Assembly: GCF_004353915.1 (NCBI RefSeq)
Contig: NZ_SMRP01000007.1
Location: forward strand, 80,274-144,273
Source of the DNA: Paraburkholderia silviterrae
Lineage (GTDB): Bacteria > Pseudomonadota > Gammaproteobacteria > Burkholderiales > Burkholderiaceae
Length of the DNA: 64,000 nucleotides
Direction of reading: 5' to 3'
The stretch's first letter is position 1. Each line of letters starts with the position of its first letter. Shown piece after piece: positions 9,498 to 19,000 of the stretch. A program made the translations under genes and the position numbers. The notes below the pieces were generated by a model. It was not told the DNA's origin and made no database searches. It saw only the letters and a list, made by a program, of their open reading frames with translations.

Positions 9498-9812
9498 TTA
9501 TGCCGGTGAACGCTGAACGGCTCTGCGCTCCATCGGTTCGAAGTGGTAAAGGTCTGGATCGGCGGAGAAGAATGGCCACAGCACCTTGAGGAATGCCTCG
9601 AAATCCGGGTGCATCATGAATGCGCTTTGCGATTCAATGGTGTCCCACTCAACCTCCAGGATGTAGCAGCCATCGTCCTCGCACTGTGGTCCGAGGCGAT
9701 GGCCACCATAGCCGGGCTTGTTCGTCAGCAGAGGGCTCACGACCTCCCATGCCGCCGCAAACCGCAAACTCATGTCCGCCCTTAGGTAAAAGCGTCCAAT
9801 TGCGATGATCAT
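9498..9812 (-). CDS. Small ABM-like or stress-type protein
   Basis: A 104-residue protein that looks like a dimeric alpha/beta-barrel (ABM or related). The pattern YILEVEWDTIESQSAFMMHPDFEAFLKVLWPFF is typical of this fold: a strand, then the segment that places an aromatic residue over the active site. It precedes the quinone oxidoreductase gene by 43 bp on the same strand and probably belongs to the same transcription unit. The reaction is unknown. Confidence 0.75.
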   Translation of the reverse strand: MIIAIGRFYLRADMSLRFAAAWEVVSPLLTNKPGYGGHRLGPQCEDDGCYILEVEWDTIESQSAFMMHPDFEAFLKVLWPFFSADPDLYHFEPMERRAVQRSPA

Positions 9813-10042
9813 CTGGCGTCCTCCGCGCTATCCGTTTCGTTTGTCACGGGTGCATCATCGGCGAACGCGCGCCAGCCAAAAAGCGGCAAACGGCGAATTC
9901 AGCTTCAAAAGCTTATTGAAAACGACCGGGACGGGCGCGCTGCGGACGCGCTGCGAGGCCACGCCGGCGCAAGCGCGCAGTGCGGCGGTCAACCGTGGCA
10001 AAAAAGGTGACAGTTCCCGCCCAAGCGGGATCAGATGCGGGA

Positions 10043-10942
10043 TTAGGCCAGATAGGCGGAGAACCGCTCGCGCAGCAGGTCGCGAAGCGCATTGACGGTT
10101 GGCGAGAGCATCGTGCGGTGGGCGCAAACGAGATGAAGCGGCGCGCTCTCGCCCTCGAAGTCGGTCAGCGCTGCCTCGAGATTGCCCGCCTTGAGGTCGG
10201 CCAATACGTCGATACGCGACTTGTACGCGATCCCGTGTCCCGCCAGCACCCAGCGCCGTACGAGCTCGCCGTCGTCGCTGCTGCGGTCCCCGCGCACGTT
10301 GACGACCACCGCATCGCCGTCCTTGTAGAAGGTCCAGCGGTCGTGAAGCGCATCGCTCAATGCGAAGCGCAGGCAGTTGTGTTGCGACAGGTCCGATGGC
10401 GATCTGGGTCGGCCATGTCGCGCGAAATAGTCCGGCGATGCGCATAGCACGCGCCGGTTTTCCGGCGCCAGCGGCAGCGCCACGAGTGACGAATCCTCGG
10501 ACACACCATAGCGGATAGCAACCGCGATGGGCGCCCGAAACATATCGGTCACGTGGTCGCCTATGTGCACCTGCAACGATACTGCCGGGTACTGCTCCTG
10601 AAACGCGTCGAGCCAGCCCGTCAGCACGCTCCTGCCGAGGTCCGAGGGCATCGAGAGCGACACGGTCCCGCCGATCATCTTGCGCCCATGCGCGAGCGCA
10701 TTCCCGCCAGCCTCCACCTGCTCGATCGCGCTGCGCGCGTACGGAAGATAGCGCTCGCCGTCCGGCGTCAGCCGCAAGCTGCGCGTCGATCGCGCGAGCA
10801 GCCGCGTCCCGAGCTCCTCCTCGAGACGCTTGAGGCCGACGCTGGCCACTGCCGGCGTGAGATCCAGCTGCCGGGCGGCGGCCGAAAGACTCCCGCTGTC
10901 GGCGGCGCGAAGAAAGATAACCAGGTCTTCCAGTTTGATCAT
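10043..10942 (-). CDS. LysR-family transcriptional regulator
   Basis: A LysR regulator of 299 residues, with an N-terminal winged helix (MIKLEDLVIFLRAADSGSLSAAARQ) and an effector-binding domain. It resembles the CrgA/DmlR group, which often controls nearby oxidoreductases. The start at 10942 gives the canonical N-terminus; the open frame continues upstream but has no family similarity there. It lies upstream of, and in the same direction as, the redox cluster at 7393-9812. Regulation of that cluster is plausible but not shown. Confidence 0.92.
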   Translation of the reverse strand: MIKLEDLVIFLRAADSGSLSAAARQLDLTPAVASVGLKRLEEELGTRLLARSTRSLRLTPDGERYLPYARSAIEQVEAGGNALAHGRKMIGGTVSLSMPSDLGRSVLTGWLDAFQEQYPAVSLQVHIGDHVTDMFRAPIAVAIRYGVSEDSSLVALPLAPENRRVLCASPDYFARHGRPRSPSDLSQHNCLRFALSDALHDRWTFYKDGDAVVVNVRGDRSSDDGELVRRWVLAGHGIAYKSRIDVLADLKAGNLEAALTDFEGESAPLHLVCAHRTMLSPTVNALRDLLRERFSAYLA

Positions 10943-11293
10943 GTGCCGTCGCGTTTCGTAGAATCGAAGCCGATTGGCTGTGCGCCGCCGTGGGGCGGTC
11001 GGATAAACACTCGACGGCAATCGCCGCACGCATCGTCAAGCGGTATCCGAACTGTACACGAGGCGGCACAATTCGCACGTTAGGGGCGAAGCCGGTGTGA
11101 CCGGGACGGACGATGCCCATTGACTCACCTGAGATGCCAGATTGCGATGGCCGCGAGCATGGCGACAAGCGGTCCGCCAGGGAAATCCTTGCCAACTGCG
11201 CAATACCCCTGCGCAGACAGTATCCCTGGCCGTCGCGTCGGGGTCTTGAATCAAATCAACGCCGCATTTACGAAATGCACACAGGCGCCTGAT

Positions 11294-12256
11294 TCAATTG
11301 GCATTCGAAGCGTGGGGAGGCCCGGCAAAGAAAGCTGCGTCGCGCTCGAGCGCAGGCGGAATTTCGGCCTTCAGGAGACTGATCCACTCGCGCGTCTTCG
11401 CGTCGAGAAATTTCCTTGACGGCGTGAGCAGGTACACGCCAATTTCAGGCGACTGCCATTTAGGCAGTACTTGCACCAGCGCCCCCGTACGCAGTGAGTC
11501 GACAACGTCGTGACGCGGCAGCAATGCGACGCCCAATCCATCAAGCACGCTTTGCAGGACGACTTCCGGGTTATCGCCAACCACGGGGCCACGCGGCTGG
11601 ATCGTCACGAGACGCTTGCCGTCCTCGAGTTCCCAGTTGGACGAAAGCGATGGATTGACGAGCCTCAGGCATGGCCGGTCTGCGAGCTCAGCCGGTGTCC
11701 TGGGTGTGCCATGCTGCGCCAGATAGCCTGGCGTGGCGCACAGTACCGCCGAGGTCGCGCCGAGGCGTTGCGAAACCAGGTTGGAGTCGGGTAGACGCTG
11801 TGCAAGGTAGACGCTCACGTCCACCGCTCCTGCGACCAGATCGGGCATGTACTGCGACGTGCAGTATTCGACTGTCACTTTCGGAAACCGTGCGCTGTAC
11901 CCCGAGACAAGCGGCACGACGTACCGGTTGCCGAAGCCGCTCATGCAGAGCACCCGGAGCCGCCCCGAAGGTTCGACCGCCCCGCCTTTCGCATTGCTTT
12001 CAACTTCCAGAACGAGATCGAGAATCGTCCTCGCGTCCGCCAGGTAGCGCTCACCCGTGCTCGTCAGCGAAAGCCGTCGGGTCGTTCGCTGCAGCAGCTT
12101 CGCCTCCAGACGTTCCTCGAGCTCGGAAACGAGCCGCGATATCTGCGCAGTGGTCAGGTCCATCTGCGAGGCCGCTGCCGTAAAGCTTCCGGAATCGACG
12201 ACCCGAATGAATGCATGCATGGCGTGCAAGAGGCCAATGTCGAGATTTTTACGCAT
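11294..12256 (-). CDS. LysR-family transcriptional regulator
   Basis: A second LysR regulator of 320 residues, with the helix-turn-helix near residues 12-70 (FIRVVDSGSFTAAASQMDLTTAQISRLV) and a standard effector domain. It is transcribed divergently from the ThDP enzyme gene at 12385, leaving a 128-bp shared intergenic region. That geometry is classical for a LysR regulator controlling its divergent neighbour, so the ThDP enzyme is its probable target. Confidence 0.92.
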   Translation of the reverse strand: MRKNLDIGLLHAMHAFIRVVDSGSFTAAASQMDLTTAQISRLVSELEERLEAKLLQRTTRRLSLTSTGERYLADARTILDLVLEVESNAKGGAVEPSGRLRVLCMSGFGNRYVVPLVSGYSARFPKVTVEYCTSQYMPDLVAGAVDVSVYLAQRLPDSNLVSQRLGATSAVLCATPGYLAQHGTPRTPAELADRPCLRLVNPSLSSNWELEDGKRLVTIQPRGPVVGDNPEVVLQSVLDGLGVALLPRHDVVDSLRTGALVQVLPKWQSPEIGVYLLTPSRKFLDAKTREWISLLKAEIPPALERDAAFFAGPPHASNAN

Positions 12257-12384
12257 AAGGTAACAAAGCTTGAAGTCAGGAGCCGTTTTTCTTCCAGCGT
12301 TGTGTTGCCAGGATCTGGGTCGTGGGGTGCCGCTCGGTTACACGCGGCGCCGAACCCTAACGCCAATCCTGGAGTGAGCCCAAT

Positions 12385-13932
12385 ATGAACGGCGCTGAAA
12401 GTCTGTTGAGATCGTTGATTGCAAGCGGGGTTGATGTCTGTTTCGCCAACCCCGGTACCTCGGAAATGCATTTCGTTGCCGCTCTGGATAACGTCAAGGG
12501 CATGCGGCCCATCCTTGGACTCTTTGAAGGTGTGGTCACCGGTGCCGCAGATGGCTACGCGCGGATGGCCGGCAAGCCGGCAAGCACCCTGCTCCACCTC
12601 GGGCCCGGACTCGCGAACGGCCTGGCCAACCTTCATAACGCACGCAAGGCGTCGTCGCCCATCGTCAACATCGTGGGCGATCACGCATCGACTCACCAGC
12701 GTTATGATGCGCCACTTTCCTCCGATCTCGTTGGATTCGCGCGTCCCGTTTCCGCGTGGATTCATACGTCGACGAGCGCTCGTACGGTAGGCGCCGATGC
12801 GGCGCGCGCGGTTCAGGCCTCGCTCGAGTGGCCTGGGCGTATCGCTACGCTCGTGCTGCCCGCTGACACTGCGTGGGACATGGCCGACACAGTCGCCCCC
12901 GCGTTGCCCAAGCCCTCTCCCGCAACCGCTCCTGAGGCGAGCATCGATCTTGTCGCGAAGCGCATGCGTTCAGGCAAGAAGACGGTCATTCTGATTCGGG
13001 GCAAGGCCCTCGAGGAGCAAGGTTTGCGCGCCGCCGGCAAGATCGCCGAGCAAACCGGCGCGCGGATCATGTGCGACACCTTCTTCCCACGACTGCAGCG
13101 TGGCGTCGGCCGGGTGAAGCTCGAGCGGCTTCCTTATTTCGCCGAAAACGTCGTCGATACGCTGACTGGCACGGAGCTCATGGTGCTGGTTGGCGCTCAG
13201 CCTCCGGTGAGCTTCTTTGCCTATCCCGACAAGCCGAGCTGGCTCACCCCCAACGACTGCCAGATTGCTGTGCTGTCTCATCAGCATGAGGATGGGATCG
13301 CGGCGCTCGAGTCTCTCGCATACGCGCTCGGGGCCGAGAACGCGATCGAACGGCTGGCCGAACGCAGACCGATCCAGATCGACTTGAACGGAAAGCTCGA
13401 CGCCTCCGCAATCATGCGTATCGTGGCAAGGCACCTGCCGGAACAGGCCATCGTCGCCGACGAATCGCTTTCGTCCGGCTTCGCCCACTACGACGTCACT
13501 GCACACGCGGCGCCCCATGACTTTCTGAACATGACGGGCGGATCCATCGGCAGCATGATGGCCGTTTCGACTGGCGCCGGCATTGCCTGTCCAGATCGCA
13601 AGGTGGTGACGCTTCAGGGCGATGGCAGCGCAATGTACATCCTGCAGTCCCTCTGGACACAGGCCCGTGAGAACGTCGATGTCACCACGGTGATTTATGC
13701 GAACCGCGGCTACAAGATTCTCACCAATGAGTTGAAGCGCGTGGGCGCCTCGACTGACGGCATGGCCGCCGCGTCGATGTTCGATCTCACGAATCCCACA
13801 CTCGACTGGGTCGCCCTCGCGAACGGCATGGGCGTCGAGGCAATACGTGTCGAATCGGCACGCGCTTTCGATGCGGCATTTGCGTCGGCGATGAAGCAAC
13901 GCGGCCCGCGTGTGATCGAGGCCGTCATCTAG
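12385..13932 (+). CDS. Thiamine-diphosphate enzyme of the acetolactate synthase/benzoylformate decarboxylase type
   Basis: A 515-residue ThDP-dependent enzyme. The PYR domain has the activating glutamate in LGLFEGVVTGAADGYARM (about E48), and the PP domain has the metal/diphosphate motif GDGSAMYILQSLWTQ ending in the expected asparagine region VIYANRGYK. The sequence ANPGTSEMHFV resembles 2-oxoacid decarboxylases more than biosynthetic acetolactate synthase, and it is shorter than IlvB (about 570). No small regulatory subunit gene is adjacent. It is divergent from a LysR gene, which suggests an inducible catabolic role. The substrate is unknown. Confidence 0.88.
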   Translation: MNGAESLLRSLIASGVDVCFANPGTSEMHFVAALDNVKGMRPILGLFEGVVTGAADGYARMAGKPASTLLHLGPGLANGLANLHNARKASSPIVNIVGDHASTHQRYDAPLSSDLVGFARPVSAWIHTSTSARTVGADAARAVQASLEWPGRIATLVLPADTAWDMADTVAPALPKPSPATAPEASIDLVAKRMRSGKKTVILIRGKALEEQGLRAAGKIAEQTGARIMCDTFFPRLQRGVGRVKLERLPYFAENVVDTLTGTELMVLVGAQPPVSFFAYPDKPSWLTPNDCQIAVLSHQHEDGIAALESLAYALGAENAIERLAERRPIQIDLNGKLDASAIMRIVARHLPEQAIVADESLSSGFAHYDVTAHAAPHDFLNMTGGSIGSMMAVSTGAGIACPDRKVVTLQGDGSAMYILQSLWTQARENVDVTTVIYANRGYKILTNELKRVGASTDGMAAASMFDLTNPTLDWVALANGMGVEAIRVESARAFDAAFASAMKQRGPRVIEAVI

Positions 13933-14103
13933 CAATTCAGAACGCTCAATCCACTCGAGATATTCGACACATTTAGGAGAACGACAATGTAAAAATATTT
14001 ACCATGCCGATTTCATCATTCCGGGGTCTAGCCATAAGCCATCCAACATTATCCTGGCCGGTTCTGGATCCTCGCTATTTCAGATCTCTTAAAGGTGGTC
14101 AAA

Positions 14104-14301
14104 ATGAAGAAGTTCTTGATTGTTGCTCTTCTTGCCGGCTCGGCATCCATTTCTGCTTTCGCCCAATCACCGGCGCAGAGTACCCAGAGGGTTGCAACGC
14201 AAACGCAGAATACGCGCGCCGAAGTCCGTCATGAACTGGTGCAAGCTGAGCGTGATGGTCAGATTCAGTTGCTGAACTCGACCGTTTACGCTCACCAGTA
14301 A
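14104..14301 (+). CDS. Short DUF4148-like exported protein
   Basis: A 65-residue protein with a signal peptide (MKKFLIVALLAGSASISAFAQ) followed by TRAEVRHELVQAERDGQ, the core of the DUF4148 pattern. The second half of the usual domain (the YPxxIQxAE segment) is absent, so it is either a short family member or a truncated copy. ATG at 14104 follows AAAGGTGG; a GTG at 14095 is possible but would lie inside that ribosome-binding site. Confidence 0.7.
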   Translation: MKKFLIVALLAGSASISAFAQSPAQSTQRVATQTQNTRAEVRHELVQAERDGQIQLLNSTVYAHQ

Positions 14302-14676
14302 CGCCGTGCCGTTTCCCATCGCTTCATCAGTTCGATCCGCGTCTCTGCAACGGCGTCGTCGCGTGAAGAAGATGCCATATTCCAACAACGAGTCGTGTAC
14401 CTGTCGGCCGACGGCAGGTACGCAACATCCTTGCGACCGTTTGCGCTTCGCTTGCTGCATTGCCGATACATTGCTCCTTTAGACATGCAGAGCTGGACAT
14501 GGGTGTCTTGAAGGTGTGATTCATGACGTCCGCGGCTGAGAACGTAGCCTGATTTCAAAAAAAGCACGAATCTGTTTTACTCACGATGCCGCTATACCGG
14601 CCGCGCGAAGGACCCAATAATCGTGCAACAAGCTACCTTCGACTGAACCAACCCGGTACATCTTGTGGTGAACACC
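14302..14676. other. Intergenic region, 375 bp, no gene seen
   Basis: The stretch separates the small exported protein gene from the LrgA gene. Short open frames exist on both strands but none shows protein-like composition or a ribosome-binding site. No clear terminator hairpin was found. Confidence 0.4.
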
Positions 14677-15036
14677 ATGCTGAACGCCTTCTCCATTCTT
14701 TTAGTCTGTCAGCTCGCGGGCGAAGCGCTCGCACACCTGAGCCACCTGCCCGTGCCCGGCCCGCTCATCGGCATGCTGATCCTGCTCGGCTGGCTTATAT
14801 GGAGACGAGGTCCGTCCGAGGAGTTGGAACGCTTCAGCCGCAACCTCCTTTCGTGGCTCGCCATGCTCTTCGTTCCCGCGGCAACCGGTCTCGTGACGGG
14901 ATTGCATCAACTCGCAGCGGACTGGTGGCGTATCGGCGCAGCGATCTTCGTGTCCACGTTTCTCGGGCTCTGCACAACGGGCTTGATCATGGACCGGCTT
15001 AGCCGCGATCGCACCGACAATCAGGAAACACAATGA
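14677..15036 (+). CDS. CidA/LrgA family holin-like protein
   Basis: A small membrane protein of 119 residues with four predicted helices and the family motif HLPVPGPLIGMLILLGWL. LrgA/CidA proteins act at the inner membrane in control of murein hydrolase export or of small-metabolite (pyruvate) transport. ATG at 14677 is preferred; GTG codons at 14665 and 14668 are alternatives. The stop overlaps the LrgB start by four bases (ATGA), so the two are translationally coupled, as is usual for lrgAB. Confidence 0.88.
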   Translation: MLNAFSILLVCQLAGEALAHLSHLPVPGPLIGMLILLGWLIWRRGPSEELERFSRNLLSWLAMLFVPAATGLVTGLHQLAADWWRIGAAIFVSTFLGLCTTGLIMDRLSRDRTDNQETQ

Positions 15037-15752
15037 AATCAGACATCACGGCACTCGCCACCGACCTCGCGCACGCTCCTCTGTGGGGCTTGCTGGCGAC
15101 GCTCGTAGCTTACCGGATCGGGCTTGGCGCGAATCGGCTGGCGAAGGGTAGCGTTTTGGCCAATCCGGTGCTCGTGGCCGTATCGCTGCTGGTCGCGCTG
15201 CTTCTCGCCGCACATATTCCGTACCGTGAATATTTTGCTGGCGCTCAGTTCATTCACTTCCTGCTCGGTCCGGCAACGGTCGCGCTCGCCGTTCCGATGT
15301 ACCGCAACCTGCACCACATCCGCCGCACCGCGCGAGCGTTGGTGCCCGCTCTCGTGGCGGGCTCGCTCGTCTCCGCGTGTGGTGCCGCCCTGATCAGCCG
15401 GATGTGCGGCGCGGCACCTGTCGTAACGGCTTCCTTGATCGCGCATTCGGCGACGACACCCATCGCCATGAGCATCGCCCAGCACATCGGAGGTGATCCG
15501 TCGCTCACCGCGACTTTTACGCTGTTCACAGGTATCGTCGGTGTATTGCAGATCGAGGTCGTGATGAACCTCATGCGCATCCTCGACGAGCGCGCTCATG
15601 GTCTCGCTGCGGGAACTGCGGGACACGGTCTCACCACGGCACGTATGTTGTCGATCAGCGAAACCGCCGGTGCATTCGGCGGGTTGGCTATCGGGTTGAA
15701 TGGTGTGCTGACTTCCTTGATCGCGCCTTTGCTCGCGATGCTGTTGACCTGA
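15033..15752 (+). CDS. LrgB family membrane protein
   Basis: A 239-residue inner-membrane protein of the LrgB/YohK family with several helices. The conserved core is HFLLGPATVALAVPMYRN and IAHSATTPIAMSIAQHIGG. It partners with the LrgA-like protein encoded immediately upstream (four-base ATGA overlap). The pair functions in cell-envelope homeostasis or export of small metabolites. No linked LytSR two-component system is visible in the window. Confidence 0.92.
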   Translation: MKSDITALATDLAHAPLWGLLATLVAYRIGLGANRLAKGSVLANPVLVAVSLLVALLLAAHIPYREYFAGAQFIHFLLGPATVALAVPMYRNLHHIRRTARALVPALVAGSLVSACGAALISRMCGAAPVVTASLIAHSATTPIAMSIAQHIGGDPSLTATFTLFTGIVGVLQIEVVMNLMRILDERAHGLAAGTAGHGLTTARMLSISETAGAFGGLAIGLNGVLTSLIAPLLAMLLT

Positions 15753-15799
15753 GCGGATGGTCCCGATCAGCCGCAACGCGTTCAAAACATGTTGTCGAT

Positions 15800-16150
15800 T
15801 CATCTCCAGATGTATGAATTTCCGCCCTCCCAATCGAAATGCTGAAAGTAGTGAAAGAAGCCTGGGTGATAATTGATCGCCATGAATCGCGCAACCGTAA
15901 TCCGCGCCTCCAGATCAGTTACTCCGGCTTCAGGGTACGCGATATCGAAAACCTTCAATCGCCTGTAGATTGCTTGAGCTATTTCGTCTAACGTACCATA
16001 CCGTCCTGCATTGATTTCCTGCATCACTCTGGCGAGTACGGCGTTGAGATCCTCAACAAGCGACTGTGGTCCGCCCAGCAGCGCCCAATCCTTGGCCGTC
16101 GGCAATGCCACGGAGTCGCGCAACATCTGCTCTTTTTCGGAGAGTGTCAC
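15800..16150 (-). CDS. Hypothetical protein, 116 residues
   Basis: An unrecognised soluble protein. It begins MTLSEKEQMLRDSVALPTAK, has an alpha-helical middle (LNAVLARVMQEINAGRYGTLDEIAQAI within it) and an aromatic C-terminus (GFFHYFQHFDWEGG). Composition and codon use are protein-like and ATG at 16150 starts a clean reading frame. It converges with lrgB, which ends 47 bp away. No function is assigned. Confidence 0.6.
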   Translation of the reverse strand: MTLSEKEQMLRDSVALPTAKDWALLGGPQSLVEDLNAVLARVMQEINAGRYGTLDEIAQAIYRRLKVFDIAYPEAGVTDLEARITVARFMAINYHPGFFHYFQHFDWEGGNSYIWR

Positions 16151-16328
16151 GTCAGTCCCTTCCCTCTTTCCTGGATGATCACTAAGCCAGTGTCACTGGA
16201 ATGCCTGCACATTCGCACAAACAATACTGCGCCGACTTCATACCTTCGCTTTCTAAATTGAGCGAACATTTTAGAAATCGCACGATTAATAATTTTATTC
16301 GCCTCATGATATTCGTTAATTGAAATGT

Positions 16329-16355
16329 TCTAGAATCATGTCTAGACTCGTCTAG
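16329..16355. repeat. TCTAGA cluster upstream of a hypothetical gene
   Basis: Two copies of TCTAGA and one TCTAG lie within 27 bases (16329, 16341 and 16351), 12 and 10 bases apart, that is, roughly one helical turn. They sit between divergently oriented genes (15800-16150 on minus and 16397-16684 on plus). CTAG-containing hexamers are rare in GC-rich proteobacteria, so this spaced set could be an operator. No binding protein can be named. Confidence 0.35.
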
Positions 16356-16396
16356 CGTACCTGGTTCATCGGATGCCCACGAATGGAGGCTGTGTC

Positions 16397-16684
16397 GTGA
16401 CGCCAACTGGATGGATAACTCCGAACTCACCTCCGCTGCTGCATGTTTTTGAGCAGGAAGGTGGTTGGCATTGGGGAATTACCGTTCCCAGACTTCGTGG
16501 CACGGGCTTCAAAGTAGTCGCCTACAGTGCGGTGACGTTCGAGGAAGAGATGGAGGCACGATGTGACGGAAGGCGTGCGCTCGATAATCTCGCTGATTTA
16601 GCTCTATCGGGAAAGACTTATGCAAACGGTGTACCCAGTACAGGTAGCGTTGGTCAAAGTTCTGGCTTTCGGAATAGGCCATAG
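16397..16684 (+). CDS. Hypothetical protein, about 95 residues
   Basis: An unrecognised small protein. GTG at 16397 is chosen because GGAGG lies seven bases upstream; an ATG at 16373 would add eight residues but place that ribosome-binding site inside the gene. The central part (LLHVFEQEGGWHWGITVPRL and then FKVVAYSAVTFEEEMEARCD) looks like a compact alpha/beta fold. No signal peptide or membrane segment is seen. Confidence 0.5.
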   Translation: MTPTGWITPNSPPLLHVFEQEGGWHWGITVPRLRGTGFKVVAYSAVTFEEEMEARCDGRRALDNLADLALSGKTYANGVPSTGSVGQSSGFRNRP

Positions 16685-16747
16685 CGATTCGTTCACGAAG
16701 AAAGGCCAGTGATTGCGGATGCTTGATCCTGCATCAGGAGAGTTCCG

Positions 16748-17260
16748 ATGAACAACGATGGTATCAACCGGCGCGAAATGCTGGCGCTACTGGCGGGGAT
16801 GGCCCCTCTACTGCTAACCCAAGGTGCGAAGGCAAGTCCGATTGACACGAGTGAAACCCTGTATACCCAACCAGGGCAGATCAAATTCGTCCCGCAGGCT
16901 GATGCGCCGCCGAAGAGCCTCGAGTCCGCGTATCTTTACAGCACGCCAGCCGCGCAAGGTCTCTACTACACGCTGCTACGCTGGTATCCCGGATACATGA
17001 GCGGGCCACACAGTTATGCGTCGGATCGTCTATGTGTTGTCGTATCCGGTTCCTGGTGGATCAATAGCGGCGCTGACTTCGATCTCAAACACCTCGTGCG
17101 GGTGCCACCCGGAACTTTCGTGCGACGCGTTGCGCGGACCTGGCATTATGACGGTGTCCCCCACGGCGAGGCAGAGCCCGTGGTCATCGCCATCTGTGGA
17201 ACCGGCCCGGTGGACATAAAGTTGGCGGAGCCGGATAAACCGCTGGTTAGAGCAGCATGA
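16748..17260 (+). CDS. Exported cupin-fold protein
   Basis: A 170-residue protein with an N-terminal export signal containing a twin arginine (NRREMLALLAGMAPLLL), followed by a cupin-like barrel: LLRWYPGYMSGPHSYASDRLCVVVSGSWW and then VRVPPGTFVRRVARTWHYDGV. The first metal-binding motif keeps one histidine (GPHSY) and the second has HYDG, so metal binding is possible but incomplete relative to classical cupins. ATG at 16748 is preceded by AGGAGAG. The role is unknown. Confidence 0.75.
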   Translation: MNNDGINRREMLALLAGMAPLLLTQGAKASPIDTSETLYTQPGQIKFVPQADAPPKSLESAYLYSTPAAQGLYYTLLRWYPGYMSGPHSYASDRLCVVVSGSWWINSGADFDLKHLVRVPPGTFVRRVARTWHYDGVPHGEAEPVVIAICGTGPVDIKLAEPDKPLVRAA

Positions 17261-17496
17261 ACCAACACTTTGGATGCCGAAATTTGTGAATGCGCATACG
17301 GGTTCATTGACTCTCCGGCAGTAAAATCGTGTTCGGTTAATCGTTCGAACGCGAAGTTGAGCACAAGGCCCAGAGGTATTGAAACAATGCGCAAATTGCA
17401 GCGTTCCGTACACAAAAGGCAGTGTGCTTCTGCGGGCAGCGGCGATCACGCCTCCATGATAGATCGCGACGCTGCACGCTTGGGCACCGTGCGCCT

Positions 17497-18486
17497 TCAA
17501 TCACAGCCAGATTGGATCGCAAACACGTCCGGATTGAGGACGTTGACGGGTTTGCCCGCTTTCCACGCAAGCAGTTGTTCGATCGCCATGCCGAAATACT
17601 GCTCGTACGTATCCCTTTCGACGTAACCGATATGCGGTGTTGCGAGCACGTTCTCGAGCGCGAGAAGCGGATGCGCTGCCTGAAGGATCGGCTCGTTCTC
17701 GTAGACGTCCACAGCCGCGAAGCCCGGACGCCCGCTCTTCAGCGCTGTTTCGAGCGCGCCCGGCTCCACCAGCTCGCTGCGGCTCGTATTCACGAACAAT
17801 GCCGTGGGCTTCATGGCCTGCAGATCATGCAATGTAATTGAGCCGCGCGTGACGGGCAGCAGGCGCAGGTGACAGCACACCACGTCCGCCTCCGCGAAGA
17901 AAGCTTGCCGGTCCGTCTGCAATTCGACGCCGTCCTCCATGGCCGCTGCATTTGGCGAAGCGTGATGCCCCAGTGCGACCACGCGCATGCCGAACGCACG
18001 GCCATACCCGGCCACGATCCGGCCGATCTTGCCATAGCCCGCTATGCCAAGCGTGCGGCCCTTGAGGCCGAGGCCGAGATGCCCTTGCCATAGCCCCGCT
18101 TTCAGGCGCGACGCCTCCAGATGCACTTTGCGCATCGACGCCATGACCAGCGCCCATGTCAATTCGGCGGCCGCCGTCGTGGCCGATCCCTCCGCCGAAA
18201 CTGGAATGCGACGTGCCGTGCAGGCAGCGAGATCGACATGACTTGCGGCGCGCCCGGTTTGACTAATGAACTTCAGCTTCGGCAATCGATCGACGAGCGC
18301 AGCGGTGATCGGTGTGCGCTCGCGAACGAGCAGCAAGGCATCCGCTTCGCGAAAGCGCTCCACCTGTGCGTCGAGCGCCGTCGCCGAGTCGTTAAAGATC
18401 TCGACGTCGAAGTGCTCCGCGAGCGTCGGATAGCAATCGAGGAGCCGAATGCAGTCCTGGTAGTCGTCCGAAATCACAACCTTCAT
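17497..18486 (-). CDS. D-2-hydroxyacid dehydrogenase family protein
   Basis: A 329-residue NAD-dependent dehydrogenase of the phosphoglycerate dehydrogenase type. The nucleotide-binding fold has LGIAGYGKIGRIVAGYGRAFG. The catalytic residues are visible as Arg in NTSRSELV, Glu in DVYENEPI and His in TPHIGYVE. The enzyme interconverts a 2-oxoacid and a D-2-hydroxyacid; the substrate cannot be read. It lies 76 bp downstream of a GlcG/HbpS-like gene on the same strand, so glycolate-like or related hydroxyacid metabolism is possible. Confidence 0.9.
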   Translation of the reverse strand: MKVVISDDYQDCIRLLDCYPTLAEHFDVEIFNDSATALDAQVERFREADALLLVRERTPITAALVDRLPKLKFISQTGRAASHVDLAACTARRIPVSAEGSATTAAAELTWALVMASMRKVHLEASRLKAGLWQGHLGLGLKGRTLGIAGYGKIGRIVAGYGRAFGMRVVALGHHASPNAAAMEDGVELQTDRQAFFAEADVVCCHLRLLPVTRGSITLHDLQAMKPTALFVNTSRSELVEPGALETALKSGRPGFAAVDVYENEPILQAAHPLLALENVLATPHIGYVERDTYEQYFGMAIEQLLAWKAGKPVNVLNPDVFAIQSGCD

Positions 18487-18562
18487 GTCACACCGTCTCC
18501 TTCGTCAGGGCTCCCACCGGGCACGGCGCAGTCCAGGGCAAGGGATCACGCAGCATGCTCTA

Positions 18563-19000
18563 TCACAACGCGGCGAGCGCCACCAACGCGATTTCGTGGT
18601 CCTGCGCCGGTGAGCCACCGCCGGCGCCAATTGCGCCTATCACCACGCCCTTAGCATCAGCGATGGGAATACCTCCAGCGACAAACGTGAACGGCACCGA
18701 AATCGAAGTCTGGATCGTTGCCAGCGGCTCGCCGTCGGCTACAGCCGAGGCCAGATCAAGCGTGGTAGCCGCGAAGTATGCGGCCGTGCGCGCCTTCGAA
18801 AAGGAGGTTTCGATGGAGGCGAGCACCGCCCCGTCCATACGGGTTGACTGGACCAGATGCCCGGCGCCGTCGATGACGGTGATGGTGAACGGAACACCCC
18901 ATTCCGTGGCCTTGTGCAGCGCCGCCGCGGTTGCCCTTTGTGCAGTGGCGAGCGACAGGATGATGGGGGAGCGCTGAATCATTTCTGCAGACATGGTCAT
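18563..19000 (-). CDS. GlcG/HbpS family heme-binding-like protein
   Basis: A 145-residue protein of the GlcG/HbpS family. The conserved elements are PFTITVIDGAGHLVQSTRMDGA, SFSKARTAAYF, the glycine-rich PFTFVAGGIPI and IGAIGAGGGSPAQDHEIA. Members bind heme or cobalamin-like ligands or accompany hydroxyacid oxidases. It begins at ATG 19000 and is followed by the D-2-hydroxyacid dehydrogenase gene, so the two may form one unit. Confidence 0.88.
   Translation of the reverse strand: MTMSAEMIQRSPIILSLATAQRATAAALHKATEWGVPFTITVIDGAGHLVQSTRMDGAVLASIETSFSKARTAAYFAATTLDLASAVADGEPLATIQTSISVPFTFVAGGIPIADAKGVVIGAIGAGGGSPAQDHEIALVALAAL

Noticed and set aside
12970..13935. Long minus-strand frame opposite the ThDP enzyme
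   Set aside because: Antisense shadow of a well-conserved gene; composition is not protein-like.
15039..15833. Long minus-strand frame opposite lrgB
   Set aside because: It is an arginine- and histidine-rich shadow of a conserved membrane protein gene with no ribosome-binding site.
16182..16430. 82-residue minus-strand frame between the two hypothetical genes
   Set aside because: No ribosome-binding site, atypical composition, and it overlaps the better supported plus-strand gene and the TCTAGA cluster.
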